Shown here: in pieces, positions 17,363-28,294 of the stretch
Position numbering within the stretch: the stretch's first letter is position 1
How the letters are laid out: every line of letters begins with the position of its first letter
Source: Lacimicrobium alkaliphilum
GTDB lineage: Bacteria; Pseudomonadota; Gammaproteobacteria; Enterobacterales; Alteromonadaceae
DNA length: 64,000 nucleotides
Assembly (NCBI RefSeq): GCF_002591895.1
Contig: NZ_NISX01000011.1
Span: forward strand, 91,730 to 155,729
Direction: 5' to 3'
Made by a program: the position numbers and the translations under genes
The notes under the pieces: model-generated
Databases searched by the model: none
Told to the model about the DNA's origin: nothing
The model's input: the letters and a program-made list of their open reading frames with translations, nothing else

Positions 17363-18547
17363 GTAGTGACTTGCCTTTTCACTCTCATCGGCGTTATAAA
17401 CAAACCGGCCATTCACCAGTGTAGCTTTGACTCCGAGCTGATCATTTACCAGCGTTAAATTGGCTTTTTTACCGCAGGCGACACTGCCTGTTTTATCATC
17501 TATTCCGATATGCCTTGCGGGTACAATACTGGCCATATTAACAGCATCCAATAAGGGCACTTGTCCCAACCTGTTCATATTCAGCACCCCCTGGTTAAGG
17601 GTCAGGGTGCTACCGGCGAGCGAGCCGGATTGGGTTCTGGCCACACCATTTTTAACCTCTACGCTCAATTCACCGAGCTGATAAACGCCATCGGGAAAGC
17701 CACCAGCAGAGATACAATCGCTAATAAGCGCTATCCCGGAAGCGCCCTTTAAACGATAGATCAATTGTAGAATCGAGGGGTGTACATGAATGCCATCGGC
17801 AATGACCTCAGCCAGGGCTCGCTGATTTAGTAATACCGCACCCGCACATCCCGGATCACGGTGATGTATGCCACTCATACCATTGAAAATATGCACGCCA
17901 CCCGCCGCGCCCTCTTCTAACGCCCGGCTGGCGCAATCAAAGTTGGCGTTAGTATGTCCGAGCATGACCTGAACACCCAGGCTGGCTAGATAGCGGATTT
18001 GCTCCATCGAATCTCCCAGTTCTGGTGCCAGCGCCATCACTTTTAAAGTACCTTTAGACGCTGCGTAAATCTTATCGATGCGCTCACGGGTCAAATCGAG
18101 AAAAAACGCTTCATTGTGAGCCCCTTTGTGAGCTTCGGCAAAGAACAGTCCCTCGTTGTATGCACCAAGGACTTCTGCGCCAGGCATACATAGCTCAGAT
18201 GCCTGACCAATTATCTCATAGGCTCGCAAGGTTTTTTCCCAGTCGGCAGTAACGGTGGTTGCCAGAAAGCCGGTAACCCCGTATTTTGCCAGTGAGCGGG
18301 AAATGGTGCGAATGGAAGATAAACTGCCATCCATTACGTCGCATCCCTCCCGACCATGAATATGCAAGTCAATCAATCCCGGCAGCAGATTAAGCTCAGA
18401 ATAATCTGCCACCTCAATACCTGGCCTGGGCTGGCTGCTAATATCGACGACAGAACCGTCATCAATGAGTACACAGTGGTTCTGTAACACTTCAGTTTCA
18501 GTTAAAACACTGCCCGCACGAATATAAAAGGGCCGTTGTCTGTGCAT
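17360..18547 (-). CDS. agaA: N-acetylgalactosamine-6-phosphate deacetylase (NagA/AgaA family)
   Basis: A 395-aa amidohydrolase that would remove acetate from GalNAc-6-P to give galactosamine-6-P. Motifs are D-L-H-I-H-G (metal site), H-T-N-A, V-H-I-F-N-G-M-S and the catalytic Asp in I-S-D-C-I-S-A-G-G-F-P-D-G. In the usual E-G-P-F metal-binding motif the Pro is Leu (N-E-G-L-F-F), so this is a divergent member. Its ATG directly follows the agaK stop. The stop codon is formed by the MITE end; without the element the frame would end one base differently in TAA. Confidence 0.85.
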   Translation of the reverse strand: MHRQRPFYIRAGSVLTETEVLQNHCVLIDDGSVVDISSQPRPGIEVADYSELNLLPGLIDLHIHGREGCDVMDGSLSSIRTISRSLAKYGVTGFLATTVTADWEKTLRAYEIIGQASELCMPGAEVLGAYNEGLFFAEAHKGAHNEAFFLDLTRERIDKIYAASKGTLKVMALAPELGDSMEQIRYLASLGVQVMLGHTNANFDCASRALEEGAAGGVHIFNGMSGIHHRDPGCAGAVLLNQRALAEVIADGIHVHPSILQLIYRLKGASGIALISDCISAGGFPDGVYQLGELSVEVKNGVARTQSGSLAGSTLTLNQGVLNMNRLGQVPLLDAVNMASIVPARHIGIDDKTGSVACGKKANLTLVNDQLGVKATLVNGRFVYNADESEKASHY

Positions 18548-19450
18548 CTAGTCGCCTCCCAACATGGCCGCACCGCGCACGCCACTGGCATCCCCGAAGC
18601 GCGCATTAACAACCGGCGGCGCACTGAACCCCTTGAATAAGTACTTTTCGATATTGGCCGATAAGTGCTCAGCTATCTGCGCCACCTGAGACACTCCCCC
18701 ACCGAGTACAATAATATCTGGCTCAACCAGCTTACACAGGCTGGCGAAGGTTTCTCCCAATATATCCAGATAACATTGCAAAATAGTCTGTGCTTGTGGG
18801 TCATTGGCGTCTAGTTGTGAGGCCCAATGGCTCGACGAGTGTCGCTGGCCAGTAAAATGCTGGTACAAAAATTCAATGCCTGGTCCTGCAATATACGACT
18901 CTGTGCATCCCACTAAGCCGCAACCACAGGTGAGCACCGGGAGTGCGTATTTCTGTTGCAGCTGAGCACTCAGAGGCAAGTGACCGTACTCACCTGCTAT
19001 GCCCAGCTGCGTTTGCTGAATCTCTTTGCCAACACACAAACCACCCGCTGCGCCGGTACCAATAATCGCCCCGAATACACGGTGAAAGCCATCGCCTGCT
19101 CCCCGGTTCGCTTCCGAAAGCGCAAAACAACGCGTGTCATTCATTAATGCGACCTTTCTGTTGAGCTTTCGTTTAAGATCGGCCGCAATACACTGTCCCG
19201 TTGCGCAGGGAACATTGGCTGAAAGCACCCTTCCCTGGCTATTGATTAACCCGGGCATACCGATACCGACGTGGCTGTGCTCTCCGATCAACTCATCGGC
19301 TCGTACAACCTGGTCTCTGACAGCCATCAGAAACGACGCATAATCGCGCTTCGGTGTCGGGATCCGCCAGCTCTGAATCGCATTGAAATCGCGATCAAAG
19401 ATCGCGGTCTCAATTTTGGTTCCACCGATATCAATACCTATATGCTTCAT
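18548..19450 (-). CDS. agaK: ROK-family N-acetylgalactosamine kinase
   Basis: A 300-aa ROK sugar kinase. The phosphate-binding loop is D-I-G-G-T-K (residues 7-12), the catalytic Asp lies in M-N-D-T-R, and the zinc motif G-H-L...C-G-C-G-L-V-G-C-T-E is complete. In Shewanella the corresponding AgaK phosphorylates GalNAc imported by AgaP; with agaA, agaS and agaZ in the same operon, that role is the best fit here, though ROK kinases for GlcNAc look alike. It follows agaS after 13 bases and touches agaA. Confidence 0.85.
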   Translation of the reverse strand: MKHIGIDIGGTKIETAIFDRDFNAIQSWRIPTPKRDYASFLMAVRDQVVRADELIGEHSHVGIGMPGLINSQGRVLSANVPCATGQCIAADLKRKLNRKVALMNDTRCFALSEANRGAGDGFHRVFGAIIGTGAAGGLCVGKEIQQTQLGIAGEYGHLPLSAQLQQKYALPVLTCGCGLVGCTESYIAGPGIEFLYQHFTGQRHSSSHWASQLDANDPQAQTILQCYLDILGETFASLCKLVEPDIIVLGGGVSQVAQIAEHLSANIEKYLFKGFSAPPVVNARFGDASGVRGAAMLGGD

Positions 19451-19463
19451 GACTATCGGTTAC

Positions 19464-20594
19464 CTAAGCACACTCACTGATGGAGTGAATCTTCACCCCC
19501 TGCACAACTCTGTTAACCTCACCTGTTGGGCACGGGTTATCGGGAGATAACCCCAGCTTCAGTGATTGAAAGAAAGAGAGAATCTGGGCAAACACAATAT
19601 AGGGTAAGCCAGCCAGAACATCCGGGGTGGATTCATCTATACCAAACTTCAGTAAATCAACGGAAACAACAGTTTGCGCAATGCCATCGGCCTGTAGTTC
19701 CGCCAGCAGGTCGTCATCATAAGCACGCGTATAGGTATTCAATGACGGAAAAATCAACACCGACGTCAATGGGTTCACCAGTGATTTCGGGCCATGGCGG
19801 AACCCTAATGGGGTCTCAAAGTAGCTCGTTTTTTTCCCTGCTGTTAATTCCAGACATTTAAGCGCGGCTTCCTTGGCAATGGCAGTCAATGACCCTGCAC
19901 CTAAAAAGACTATTCTGTCGGCCTGTTTATTGGCCAGCGCCTGTATCTCGGGTACGCCTTTTTTGAGAATGTTGTCGGCACAGCGAATCACACTGTCTAC
20001 AACATCAGAACTCACCGGTGAAAATACAGCCAGTGACGCCAGCAGCATTGACGTAAAACTACTTGTCATAGCAAAAGACTGATCGAGGGCCTGTTTCGGC
20101 ATCAGCAAGGTGTAGGCGTTAGACTTCTCTTTTGAGGCGATCGCCAACTGCCCCTGTGGATTACATGTCACTATTAAATGAAAGCAACGCTTGACCACTT
20201 TTTCCGTTATCTCAACCGCAGCGACACTCTCGGGACTGCTTCCTGAGCGACCAAATGACACCAGCAGAGTAGGCACATCACTGTTGAGGGTGCTTTGTGG
20301 AGTGGCAACAATATCGGTGGTGCTTATCGATATGGCTCTTAGGCCAGTAGTCTTTCTGATGTACGGAACCACAGCGTCTCCGACATATGCCGAAGTCCCT
20401 GCTCCGGAGAATATTATTCGCAAGTCATCCAGCGCCAGAATCGGGTTCAGAAATTCCGCCAGCGCTTGTCTTTGTGCATCGACAGACGCCACTGTTTCAG
20501 CCCATACTTGCGGCTGCTGTTGGATCTCCCTGGCCGTCCAGAAAGCTTTTTTTTGTTTCAACATGTCTTGTGAAATGGATAAATAATCTGTCAT
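19464..20594 (-). CDS. agaS: Galactosamine-6-phosphate deaminase/isomerase AgaS (SIS domains)
   Basis: A protein of about 376 aa with two SIS sugar-isomerase domains: F-S-G-A-G-T-S-A near residue 55 and S-F-G-R-S-G-S-S-P-E-S near 108, then F-L-G-A-G-S-L near 222 and an H-G-P-K-S motif near 260. AgaS converts galactosamine-6-P to tagatose-6-P and ammonia. The frame is open upstream to 20705, but the ATG used here has a good GGGAGAG ribosome-binding site and begins the conserved sequence. It is the second gene of the aga operon. Confidence 0.88.
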   Translation of the reverse strand: MTDYLSISQDMLKQKKAFWTAREIQQQPQVWAETVASVDAQRQALAEFLNPILALDDLRIIFSGAGTSAYVGDAVVPYIRKTTGLRAISISTTDIVATPQSTLNSDVPTLLVSFGRSGSSPESVAAVEITEKVVKRCFHLIVTCNPQGQLAIASKEKSNAYTLLMPKQALDQSFAMTSSFTSMLLASLAVFSPVSSDVVDSVIRCADNILKKGVPEIQALANKQADRIVFLGAGSLTAIAKEAALKCLELTAGKKTSYFETPLGFRHGPKSLVNPLTSVLIFPSLNTYTRAYDDDLLAELQADGIAQTVVSVDLLKFGIDESTPDVLAGLPYIVFAQILSFFQSLKLGLSPDNPCPTGEVNRVVQGVKIHSISECA

Positions 20595-20731
20595 TTCATT
20601 ACTCTCCCTACGCGAAGCGCTCTGCTGCCTGTGACCACTTTTTCCATTCCACAGTGCGCTCTTTTCAGACGACGTTACATGATACTTTGACAAATGCACG
20701 GTCACTTACTGCTCCCTCGTTTTGTTTACAA

Positions 20732-22006
20732 CTAACCGCACGCGTTTGCATAATCACGCAACACGGTTCGAACATTTTCAATGATTAAGCTTTGCGCACG
20801 AGGTGCCCCCCGGCCTTGTCTTATTTCCTGATACTGCTGCGGAAAGTACTGACTGATTAAGGGTAACGGAATCTCAACTGCGTCTATATTAGACAATAGT
20901 GTTTTTAACGCATCCTGCACGGGTTTGGTATTCCAATAATAGCGGATGCGATCACTGAAGCTGTACTTTCTCAGCAGTGCAGCAGCGCCCTGCTTATCGT
21001 CATAGAATTTTTCCCAGTATTTTGGATTGGCACACATCTCTGTCTCCAGAACATCCCGTATATTGGAACGCGTCGCCTCATCGCTAAGCTGGTCTTCTAT
21101 GTGACTCAAACTGAATATTGCTTCACGCATAGCGAAGGTCAGCTGAGGGCCGACTTTCAAAATAGCGAAATGCGCCTTAACCAGCTCTGCATAGGCTGAT
21201 GCCTTCTGATAATCAGTAGAATGAGCTTCAAACACAATCTTAGGAACAGTTTTCACAAAGTCTGATAACGCTGTCGCGGCGGACTTATCAAAATCAAAGA
21301 CTTTCAGATGGTCAAACTCAACCCCTGGCTGAACGACCAGAGCAATGACTCTGTCCCAGGCTTGCTGCAAGCCCCGGCTCTGAAACGCCTGCTGATGACT
21401 GTCATAGGTTTTTTGCACGCGATGAGTTGGCGTGACATCAATGCTACTGATTTCTTCCTTAGCCCCTCCGGGCGGCGGCACTTCAGTACCAACCACATAG
21501 CAAATATCAGACTGACCAAAGCTGTCCTGCGCCGCTTTTTCCGCGATGTCACATAAATGGGCTGCGCGTTCGGCAACAACATCGTCAGTGAGCACTTGAG
21601 GATCATCAGCGCAAGGCATACTTGTATCCAGATGAATTTTTTTGAAACCCGCTCTGACATAAGCGTCAATAAGTTCCTCAGAACGTTTTTTCGCCTGCTC
21701 ATAGGGCTCATCCGTCCAACAAACAGGCCCGAGGTGATCTCCCCCTAAAAGTACCTCGCTCATTGGTAATCCCACTTTTTGCGCTAACCCTTCAACAAAA
21801 CGCACAAAATCCGAGGGCTTCATTCCGGTGTAACCACCGTATTGATTCACCTGGTTAGCCGTCGCCTCAATTAACACAACGGAGCCATTTTCCTGCGCTT
21901 GCAGCATGGCCGCTTCTATTACCATCGGCTGAGCGCAACATACTGAGTAAACGCCTCGCCTTTGTCCCTGCCGGTTCGCAGATGCCATATCAAATAAATA
22001 GCTCAT
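20732..22006 (-). CDS. agaZ: AgaZ/GatZ/KbaZ-family protein (tagatose bisphosphate aldolase subunit or tagatose-6-P kinase)
   Basis: A 424-aa GatZ/KbaZ-type TIM-barrel protein (E-A-T-A-N-Q-V-N-Q-Y-G-G-Y-T-G-M at about residues 48-63 and G-G-D-H-L-G-P near 88). In E. coli such proteins support the tagatose-1,6-bisphosphate aldolases; in other GalNAc clusters they have been proposed to act as tagatose-6-P kinase. No catalytic AgaY/KbaY/GatY aldolase and no PfkB-type kinase lies in the window, which leaves the last two pathway steps to be supplied elsewhere or partly by this protein. First gene of the aga operon; an AgaR-like box lies 66 bp upstream. Confidence 0.87.
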   Translation of the reverse strand: MSYLFDMASANRQGQRRGVYSVCCAQPMVIEAAMLQAQENGSVVLIEATANQVNQYGGYTGMKPSDFVRFVEGLAQKVGLPMSEVLLGGDHLGPVCWTDEPYEQAKKRSEELIDAYVRAGFKKIHLDTSMPCADDPQVLTDDVVAERAAHLCDIAEKAAQDSFGQSDICYVVGTEVPPPGGAKEEISSIDVTPTHRVQKTYDSHQQAFQSRGLQQAWDRVIALVVQPGVEFDHLKVFDFDKSAATALSDFVKTVPKIVFEAHSTDYQKASAYAELVKAHFAILKVGPQLTFAMREAIFSLSHIEDQLSDEATRSNIRDVLETEMCANPKYWEKFYDDKQGAAALLRKYSFSDRIRYYWNTKPVQDALKTLLSNIDAVEIPLPLISQYFPQQYQEIRQGRGAPRAQSLIIENVRTVLRDYANACG

Positions 22007-22071
22007 TTAGTCTCCCAGCCTCGACTCATATCGAAAACCTTAACTTTTCGTTATACGCCCACACAATACAT

Positions 22072-22090
22072 GGTTTCATTTTCTTTCTCA
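22072..22090 (+). promoter_or_regulatory. Candidate AgaR operator between agaZ and the GH109 gene
   Basis: The sequence GGTTTCATTTTCTTTCTCA resembles the boxes at 31270 and 31578 (shared core TTTCAYTTY followed by a second TTTY unit). The E. coli AgaR consensus, as recalled, is also built of TTTC/TTTY repeats. It lies in the divergent promoter region, so it could control both the aga operon and the glycosidase. Confidence 0.5.
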
Positions 22091-22309
22091 AATATATTAA
22101 GAAACACTTTGAAAGCCACCATGAGAATGTCTTTTTATATATAAAAATCGCCCAACAAACAACGAAAAAGGGTTAAAAGCCAGATAAAACGCCACGAACA
22201 GAAGCAATAATCATGACTTGCTGTTGATTTCAAACTTTAAAAGATTTATAAATACGAAACATTTTGTAAGCAAATCCGCTCTTATTTGGGTCGGAGTGAA
22301 GGAAGGGCT

Positions 22310-23767
22310 ATGAGCGAACTAAACAGACGAAAATTTCTTAAATCAGCGGTAGCCGCAGCAGCTGTCGGCATTACGGCCGGATGCTCTACGACAATGTCCC
22401 AACAGTCCGCTAATCCTCTGGCACAGGGCAAAACGGTCATGGGCTTAACCCCCGAAAAGCTTGATACGGTGCGTATCGGATTTATTGGCTTAGGAGTGCG
22501 TGGCTACAATTATCATTTAAAGAACTTCCTGAAGATGGATGGAGTCCGGGTCACAGCATTGTGTGACACAGACCAGAAATCGCTGCAAAACTCGGTCAAC
22601 TACGTGACCTCTTTGGGTTTACCCAAGCCTGCAACCTTTAGCGGTTCCGATTTTGCTTACAGAGGCATGCTGGAACGCGACGACGTTGACATCGTCATCA
22701 TTTCAACCCCCTGGAAGTGGCATTGCCCGATGGCTGTTGATGCAATGGAGAGCGGCAAGCACGCCTTTGTGGAAGTGCCAATGGCCACCAGCATCGAAGA
22801 ATGCTGGAAAATGGTTGACGCTTCTGAGAGAAACCAACGTCATTGTATGATGATGGAAAACGTCAACTATGGACGCGACGAACTGATGGTGCTCAACATG
22901 GTCCGCCAGGGACTGTTTGGTGAGCTGTTGCACGGTGAAGCGGCCTATATTCATGAGTTGCGTTGGCAGATGAAAGAAATTGAGCGAAAAACCGGCTCCT
23001 GGCGCACCTATTGGCATACCAGGCACAATGGCAACTTATATCCCACCCACGGCCTTGGCCCCGTCGCACAGTATATGAACATTAACAAAGGCGACCGATT
23101 CGACTTTGTGACCTCAACCAGCTCGCCAGCACTGGGCCGGGCCCGGTACGCAAAAGAGCATTTCCCGGCAGACCATGAACGCAATCAGCTGAATTTTATT
23201 GCGGGTGATATGAATACCAGCGTGATCAAGACCATAAAAGGGCGCACCATTGTTGTTCAACATGATACAACGTCCCCACGACCCTATTCCCGTCACAACC
23301 TCATTCAGGGAACGAATGGCATTTTTGCAGGGTTCCCGAATCGTATCGCCGTTGAAAAGGCACCTGCTGAAATACAGGCCATATACGATAGAACTTATCA
23401 ACAAGACCTGGCCGACTGGAAAGCGTCAGGTAAACAGGGCCGCAAACCTTCTCCGGCAAGTTTTCACTCCTGGGATTCAGACCTGGATAAATGGTATAAC
23501 AAATTTGATCATCCCCTCTGGAAACGCCTCGGAGACAGTGCAAAAGGCGCAGGTCATGGCGGTATGGATTTCATTATGGCGTATCGCATCATTTATTGTT
23601 TACGCAATGGCGAACCACTTGACCAGGACGTTTACGACGGCGCTGCCTGGTCATCCATCTTTCCGCTAAGCGCTGAGTCGGTGGCCGATCGCAGCAATAG
23701 CAAAAACATTCCCGATTTTACCCGGGGTGCCTGGAAAACCGGTAAGCCACTGGGTATTGTCACCTGA
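22310..23767 (+). CDS. GH109-type alpha-N-acetylgalactosaminidase (Gfo/Idh/MocA fold)
   Basis: A 485-aa exported protein. The N-terminus has N-R-R-K-F-L-K then a hydrophobic stretch ending T-A-G-C, a Tat signal that may also be a lipidation site. A Rossmann motif (G-L-G-V-R-G at about residue 64) and [11 protein letters not shown] near 190 match glycoside hydrolase family 109, whose members use NAD and a 3-keto intermediate to remove alpha-linked GalNAc from O-glycans. AAGGAAGG before ATG 22310 selects this start over the one 24 bases upstream. It diverges from the aga operon and would feed it. Tat export fits the need to fold with NAD in the cytoplasm. Confidence 0.9.
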   Translation: MSELNRRKFLKSAVAAAAVGITAGCSTTMSQQSANPLAQGKTVMGLTPEKLDTVRIGFIGLGVRGYNYHLKNFLKMDGVRVTALCDTDQKSLQNSVNYVTSLGLPKPATFSGSDFAYRGMLERDDVDIVIISTPWKWHCPMAVDAMESGKHAFVEVPMATSIEECWKMVDASERNQRHCMMMENVNYGRDELMVLNMVRQGLFGELLHGEAAYIHELRWQMKEIERKTGSWRTYWHTRHNGNLYPTHGLGPVAQYMNINKGDRFDFVTSTSSPALGRARYAKEHFPADHERNQLNFIAGDMNTSVIKTIKGRTIVVQHDTTSPRPYSRHNLIQGTNGIFAGFPNRIAVEKAPAEIQAIYDRTYQQDLADWKASGKQGRKPSPASFHSWDSDLDKWYNKFDHPLWKRLGDSAKGAGHGGMDFIMAYRIIYCLRNGEPLDQDVYDGAAWSSIFPLSAESVADRSNSKNIPDFTRGAWKTGKPLGIVT

Positions 23768-23792
23768 CAACCTGCCGACAATAGCCATACAC

Positions 23793-23825
23793 AAAAAAGC
23801 CGATAGAATCTCTATCGGCTTTTTT
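23793..23825 (+). terminator. Bidirectional terminator between convergent genes
   Basis: Fourteen-base arms (AAAAAAGCCGATAG at 23793-23806 and its complement at 23812-23825) with a five-base loop. T-runs lie on both strands, serving the GH109 gene and the convergent DUF3472 gene. Confidence 0.92.
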
Positions 23826-23867
23826 AATCCGTTAAACTCAACCCTTTAGTTTCGCACAGAGCGTTGC

Positions 23868-25178
23868 TCAGGGCAGCTCACTGAGTTCGATATCCGGTTT
23901 CACACCGGCTGTGCGATGTAACGTTGTGTTGTATTGTGTCGGGTTCGAGAAAAAGCCTGTATTTTTCAGGTAAAAGCCGATTTCGTTAACGCCCCCCTGA
24001 TAGTCCAGACGGGATTTTTTTCTGGCGGTATTATCATACGTAAATCTGGCATTACGCATCTCCTGCCACTGCCCTGACGCGGTTCGCACCCATTGATTCG
24101 AATAGGTTGCAGTTCTCTCAAACTGACCTGCACCGGTAATAAAGTTTTCCAGAAAAGAGTATGGCCCCTGCAGGTATGTTTTGGTCTGAGGACGCCTGAA
24201 GCGTGCGATCAAACGCCATTTTTTTTCCTCTGGCGCAAAAAAATACGCGCTGAATACCGTTTTCCCCTTGGTCATATCGGGCTCGTAGCGCGTCAGAAAC
24301 TTGTACGTTGTGCCGGTCTTCCAGGGATAGGTCAGATAGCTCTGCCCGCCTGAGCCCTCGTTGCCAAACTTTCCGGTCTGCACACCCTGCCCTTTATTGA
24401 GCAGTTCTACACGATATTGTTGCGGGATCTGCTCAGGATCATCCGTTGTGTACGGACTCCAGATCGAAAACAATACTCTGCGCTCAGTTTCAGAATTAAC
24501 CTGTATTCCAAAGTAACCACCATCGAAGCCGTTAGCCATATAGTAGGAGCCCATTGTATCCGCCCCATCTGGCACCGTCACTTCACTATAAAACCACTCG
24601 TAGTCCTCTTTGCTGTCAGGCAACTGATACTGCAGGTGTACAGAGGGTCCGCGCCGGCCCCAGTAAAAATCATCTTTGACGAAATAAGGAGCTGTGTCAG
24701 TGGCCTCTCCGCCGATAACAATATCGGTAATATCAGGCAGAGCGTTTTGTGAAGCCGGCAGGCCTTTGATGACAATGGCATGATAGCCAATTTTTTTGAT
24801 ATCAAAGGTGCCCACAGGAAGGGTCTTAAACTGCCTGTTGGCAATACTCACCTCATGAACGCGATCACCAATGGACACCGCAACAGAGGATTGCCCCTGT
24901 TCTAACCTCGCGGTGAGCCCCAGATTCAAACGGCCTGTGTCATTAAAATAAACAAAAGTAACCAGTTTGTGATCTGTGTCTTGCCAACCCACCACTCCAT
25001 TTTCTGTGATCAGAGCATGAGATTGCTCAATACTACCTTTAACCCAGCTATTGCCTGCGACGGGCACCGGGGTTGATAACCCCAGCTTCTCAACTGACTG
25101 CTCTGCGGCACTTACGCGACCCAGACCGACAACCATGTACACACAGACACAAGCAATAGCATGTATTATTTTTTTCAT
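23868..25178 (-). CDS. DUF5077/DUF3472 exported protein
   Basis: A 436-aa protein with a signal peptide (M-K-K-I-I-H-A, cleaved near V-S-A-A). An N-terminal beta-sandwich (about 40-150, DUF5077-like) is followed by a DUF3472 domain (about 165-380: S-V-H-L-Q-Y then G-G-Y-F-G-I-Q and a K-F-G-N-E-G-S-G-G-Q-S motif). Biochemical function is not established; such proteins occur in polysaccharide-utilisation loci and may bind or cleave glycans. AAGAGAG before ATG 25178 supports this start rather than the one 36 bases upstream. A terminator lies between it and the upstream DUF3472 lipoprotein gene, so expression may be reduced or independent. Confidence 0.85.
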   Translation of the reverse strand: MKKIIHAIACVCVYMVVGLGRVSAAEQSVEKLGLSTPVPVAGNSWVKGSIEQSHALITENGVVGWQDTDHKLVTFVYFNDTGRLNLGLTARLEQGQSSVAVSIGDRVHEVSIANRQFKTLPVGTFDIKKIGYHAIVIKGLPASQNALPDITDIVIGGEATDTAPYFVKDDFYWGRRGPSVHLQYQLPDSKEDYEWFYSEVTVPDGADTMGSYYMANGFDGGYFGIQVNSETERRVLFSIWSPYTTDDPEQIPQQYRVELLNKGQGVQTGKFGNEGSGGQSYLTYPWKTGTTYKFLTRYEPDMTKGKTVFSAYFFAPEEKKWRLIARFRRPQTKTYLQGPYSFLENFITGAGQFERTATYSNQWVRTASGQWQEMRNARFTYDNTARKKSRLDYQGGVNEIGFYLKNTGFFSNPTQYNTTLHRTAGVKPDIELSELP

Positions 25179-25210
25179 TGGATTTACTCTCTTGTCGTCC
25201 TTTTCCGCGG

Positions 25211-25253
25211 ACAAAAAAAATGGGAGAGAGATGCTCTGCTCTCTCTCCCATTT
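25211..25253 (-). terminator. Terminator of the discoidin/DUF3472 lipoprotein gene
   Basis: On the minus strand, arms AAATGGGAGAGAG and its complement (25241-25253 with 25218-25230) are followed by a run of T. It starts 16 bases after the stop of the 979-aa gene and ends upstream of the next gene's start. Confidence 0.88.
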
Positions 25254-25268
25254 GAGTCATTACTACGA

Positions 25269-28211
<2,943 letters not shown>

Positions 28212-28241
28212 CTACTCACTTTTAACTGTAATCTTTTGAAA

Positions 28242-28272
28242 GCTCAGGCAACGACCAGTTCATTGCCTGAGC
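28242..28272. other. Intercistronic hairpin between receptor and lipoprotein genes
   Basis: A perfect 10-bp inverted repeat (GCTCAGGCAA at 28242-28251, TTGCCTGAGC at 28263-28272) lacks a T-run. It may stabilise or process the mRNA rather than end it, adjusting receptor versus lipoprotein levels. Confidence 0.6.
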
Positions 28273-28294
28273 ACGCCGATATTGTTATTCCGGC

